Source: Rothia kristinae NBRC 15354 (lineage in GTDB: Bacteria > Actinomycetota > Actinomycetes > Actinomycetales > Micrococcaceae). From it: a stretch of 64,000 nucleotides of DNA. This document shows positions 62,289 to 64,000 of the stretch, in pieces. The notes beneath the pieces were generated by a model. That model did no database searches, had not been told where the DNA came from, and was given only the letters and a program-made list of their open reading frames with translations. The position numbers and the translations under genes were made by a program. Location: contig NZ_BCSM01000010.1 of the NCBI RefSeq assembly GCF_001570865.1, forward strand, positions 1 through 64,000, read 5' to 3'. Position 1 is the stretch's first letter; each line of letters begins with the position of its first letter.

Positions 62289-62603
62289 GTGGCGTGGACC
62301 GTGCTCATCCTGGCGGTGGTGTGCGAGGTCGCGGGCACCTCGAGCCTGCGCCTGGCCGTGGATCGGGGCCGGGCCTGGTACGCGCTCACCGCCCTGCTCT
62401 ACATCGCGGCGTTCACCGCACTGAGCGCGACCCTGCACCTGGGTATGCCCCTGGGCATGGCCTACGGGATCTGGGCGGCCCTCGGCGTGGCCCTGACCGC
62501 GGTGGTCAGCCGCGTGGCGTTCAAGGAGCCGCTGGACGCAGTGATGGCCGCGGGCATCGCCCTGATCGTGGGTGGGGTGCTGCTGCTGGAGACCGGCTCC
62601 TGA
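62289..62603 (+). CDS. Small multidrug resistance (SMR) protein, second of a pair
   Basis: The 104-residue protein has the SMR plan with Glu13 in LAVVCEVAGTSSLRLA, four helices and the region LGMAYGIWAALGVALTAVVSRVAFKE. Its GTG start follows directly after the TAG of the first SMR gene. Opposite tail lengths in the two fit a dual-topology pair. Substrates may be cationic drugs or guanidine-like compounds; not shown. Confidence 0.87.
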   Translation: MAWTVLILAVVCEVAGTSSLRLAVDRGRAWYALTALLYIAAFTALSATLHLGMPLGMAYGIWAALGVALTAVVSRVAFKEPLDAVMAAGIALIVGGVLLLETGS

Positions 62604-62741
62604 GCCTGGGCCGCGGGGAGTAGAGTATTCGGGCGCGCCCCGCCCCGGCTTCTTCGGGAGGGCGCCATCGCCGGGGGCGACGTCGTGCCGAACGCCGACC
62701 GTCTCCTGCCCCCGTACCCACACACTTCTCCAGGAGGAACC

Positions 62742-63167
62742 ATGCTGCGCACCGTGCTGGGCGCGAAGATCCACCGCGCCACCGTCACGCAGGCGGATCT
62801 GCACTACGTCGGATCCATCACCATCGACGCCGACCTGCTGCAGGCCTCCGGGATCGTGGAGGGTGAGCAGGTGCAGGTGGTGGACGTGACCAACGGCTCC
62901 CGCCTGCAGACCTACGCGATCGCGGGACCCGCCGGCTCCGGGGTGATCGGCATCAACGGGGCGGCCGCCCACCTGGTGCATCCCGGGGATCTGGTCATCA
63001 TCATGTCCTACGTGATGGTCGATGCCCGGGAGCTGACCGAGCACGAGCCGCAGGTGGTGCACGTGGACGGGGAGAACCGGGTGGTCGCCCTCGGTGCGGA
63101 CCCGGCGCAGCCGGTGCCCGGGGCCGAGGACCAGATCGACCCGCGACGCGCCGCCGTCGACGCCTGA
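62742..63167 (+). CDS. panD: Aspartate 1-decarboxylase PanD
   Basis: The 141-residue proenzyme makes beta-alanine for pantothenate. The self-cleavage site is G24-S25 in [14 protein letters not shown]25 becomes the pyruvoyl group. LHPGDLVII-like [14 protein letters not shown] is typical. CAGGAGGAACC precedes the ATG. TAGAGT at 62621-62626 is a -10 candidate with a leader of about 110 nt. Array B starts 30 bp after the stop. Confidence 0.93.
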   Translation: MLRTVLGAKIHRATVTQADLHYVGSITIDADLLQASGIVEGEQVQVVDVTNGSRLQTYAIAGPAGSGVIGINGAAAHLVHPGDLVIIMSYVMVDARELTEHEPQVVHVDGENRVVALGADPAQPVPGAEDQIDPRRAAVDA

Positions 63168-63196
63168 CGCGGGTCGGGGCGCAGCCATCGTCCGGC

Positions 63197-63324
63197 GCCG
63201 AGACCGCACGCGGTCGCCGAAACCGCACAAAACTGCCGAGACCGTACCCGTCGGGTGCGGTCTCGGCGCGTCTGTGCGGTCTCGGCACATCGGTGCGGTC
63301 TCGGCACATCGGTGCGGTTTCGGC
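63197..63324. repeat. 19-bp phased inverted repeat array B
   Basis: Seven copies of the same 13-bp core as array A. The forward ones (GAGACC or GAAACC) start at 63200, 63219 and 63238; then the same CCGTCGG centre at 63248-63254; then inverted ones at 63255, 63274, 63293 and 63312. Every step is 19 bp. The variable third core base is G (C on the other strand) in all outer units, where array A has A (T). It lies between panD and tRNA-Ala copy 2. Confidence 0.9.
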
Positions 63325-63352
63325 GGTGAACGCCGAGGACGCCCGGACACAC

Positions 63353-63392
63353 GACGAGGGCCCCACCGGATTCCTCCGGCAGGGCCCTCGTC
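63353..63392 (-). terminator. Terminator of tRNA-Ala copy 2
   Basis: Arms 63353-63363 and 63382-63392 pair over 11 bp, with an inner CCGGA/TCCGG stem. It begins 8 nt past the tRNA 3' end. panD is on the other strand and could also use it. Confidence 0.75.
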
Positions 63393-63400
63393 CTCACTGG

Positions 63401-63473
63401 TGGAGCTGAGGGGACTCGAACCCCTGACCCTCTGCATGCCATGCAGATGCGCTACCAGCTGCGCCACAGCCCC
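63401..63473 (-). tRNA. tRNA-Ala (GGC), copy 2
   Basis: The 73-nt sequence is identical to the copy at 61079-61151, in the same direction, 2.3 kb away. The anticodon is GGC and CCA is not encoded. Flanking bases differ, apart from GTGGAGC at the 3' side. Confidence 0.95.
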
Positions 63474-63517
63474 AAGATCACTCTCGCGATCCCGTGTCAC
63501 CTCGCGGCGACTCATCT

Positions 63518-63547
63518 ACTGTACTCAGACCGTCTCCCCCGCGCCAA
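63518..63547 (-). promoter_or_regulatory. Promoter of tRNA-Ala copy 2
   Basis: TTGGCG (63547-63542) and TACAGT (63523-63518) are 18 bp apart on the minus strand. The -10 is the same as in copy 1. The predicted start is about 38 nt before the tRNA, giving a longer leader than copy 1. Confidence 0.5.
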
Positions 63548-63622
63548 ATCCGCGAAGGGTGATCTGTCACACCCGCGCCGCCCCATGCCGCGGACCCCGC
63601 ACCGCGGGCCCGGCGTCGCGGC

Positions 63623-64000
63623 TCAGGAAGCCGGATCCTGGGCCAGTTCGGGGCTGTCGGGCATCTGCTCGGGATCGGCCAGCTCCTCCTCCACGCCCAG
63701 GGGGATCCGCGGGGCGTCGCTCCACAGCCGGTCGAGGGCGTAGAAGATCCGTTCCTGCTCGTGCTGCACGTGCACCACGATGTCCCCGAAGTCCAGGAGC
63801 ACCCAGCGGCCCTCGGCCTTGCCCTCCCGGCGCACCGGCTTGATCCCGGCCTGCTCGCGCAGCTGATCCTCCACCTCGTCCACGATCGCGTCCACCAGCC
63901 GCTCGTTGGCGGCCGAGGCGAGCAGGAAGCCGTCGATCAGGCCCATCGCCTCGGAGACGTCGTAGGCGTTGAGCTGAGTGGCGTGCTTGTCGGCGGCGGC
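63623..64000 (-). CDS. rsfS: Ribosome silencing factor RsfS, 5' part off the window edge
   Basis: The frame is open to the right edge, giving 125 visible codons and lacking the first part. It shows ADKHATQLNAYDVSEAMGLI then DGFLLASAANERLVDAIVDE, KAEGRWVLLDFGDIVVHVQ and RIFYALDRLW, all typical of RsfS. RsfS binds ribosomal protein L14 and blocks subunit joining when nutrients are short. The acidic tail ends ELAQDPAS. The start is outside the window. Confidence 0.93.
   Translation of the reverse strand, partial: AAADKHATQLNAYDVSEAMGLIDGFLLASAANERLVDAIVDEVEDQLREQAGIKPVRREGKAEGRWVLLDFGDIVVHVQHEQERIFYALDRLWSDAPRIPLGVEEELADPEQMPDSPELAQDPAS

Noticed and set aside
60395-63324. CRISPR array
   Set aside because: Units are 13 bp with 6-bp linkers and reverse direction at a centre. 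CRISPR repeats and spacers are each over 20 bp and run in one direction, and no cas gene is near.
61079-63473. Integrated element with tRNA-Ala attachment sites
   Set aside because: No integrase, excisionase or phage gene lies between the copies, and both tRNAs are complete, so only a duplication is supported.

Overview
The window is a stretch of high-GC actinobacterial chromosome with almost entirely housekeeping content. The gene set points to the order Micrococcales, probably near Micrococcaceae. The markers are a DUF6318 lipoprotein, the SufR-led SUF operon, the tkt-tal-zwf-opcA-pgl operon, rapZ-yvcK-whiA, DUF3099, a LppP/LprE lipoprotein, class Ib nrdHIEF and a DUF3516-type helicase. The genus assignment is inference. 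I see no integrase, transposase, phage gene, rRNA or cas gene.

Layout. 1-1.4 kb: end of a secreted PKD-like protein gene (off the left edge) and a DUF6318 lipoprotein, locally richer in A+T. 1.5-6.9 kb: thioesterase, serB, fabG with an atypical SDR, DUF3099, a small Cys protein, SURF1. 6.9-13.4 kb: minus-strand sufR-sufB-sufD-sufC-DUF59 plus an ABC-F ATPase; sufS and sufU are not in this cluster. 13.5-17.6 kb: ABC exporter, then heme A and heme O synthases. 17.9-24.7 kb: pentose-phosphate operon. 24.8-28.4 kb: secG and the gap-pgk-tpiA operon. 28.7-38.5 kb: uvrA, HAD phosphatase, acyltransferase, uvrC, rapZ, yvcK, whiA. 38.7-46.1 kb: MBL hydrolase, fhs, helicase, S33 peptidase, GNAT. 46.2-51.5 kb: HMCES-type peptidase, a two-domain membrane protein with a decayed tandem copy, lipoate ligase-like protein, SulP transporter, SRPBCC protein. 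51.6-55.9 kb: nrdHIEF with NrdR-box and DnaA-box-like sites upstream. 56-59.6 kb: App1-like phosphatase, DASS transporter, GNAT. 59.7-64 kb: LppP/LprE lipoprotein, OsmC protein, two identical tRNA-Ala(GGC) genes, tspO, paired SMR genes, panD and the rsfS end.

The most unusual feature is a pair of intergenic arrays at 60395-60503 and 63197-63324. Each has three direct copies of a 13-bp core at exact 19-bp spacing, an identical 7-bp centre, then three or four inverted copies at the same spacing. Both lie at gene 3' ends near a tRNA-Ala gene. In the outer units the variable core base is T:A throughout one array and C:G throughout the other, so the two arms change together. A possible solitary relic lies at 39430-39443. 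I do not know their function.

Several genes look leaderless, with a -10-like hexamer ending 6-8 nt before the start codon: serB, sufR, the ABC ATPase gene, the MBL gene, the helicase gene and the App1 gene. Convergent gene pairs are often separated by strong GC-rich hairpins.
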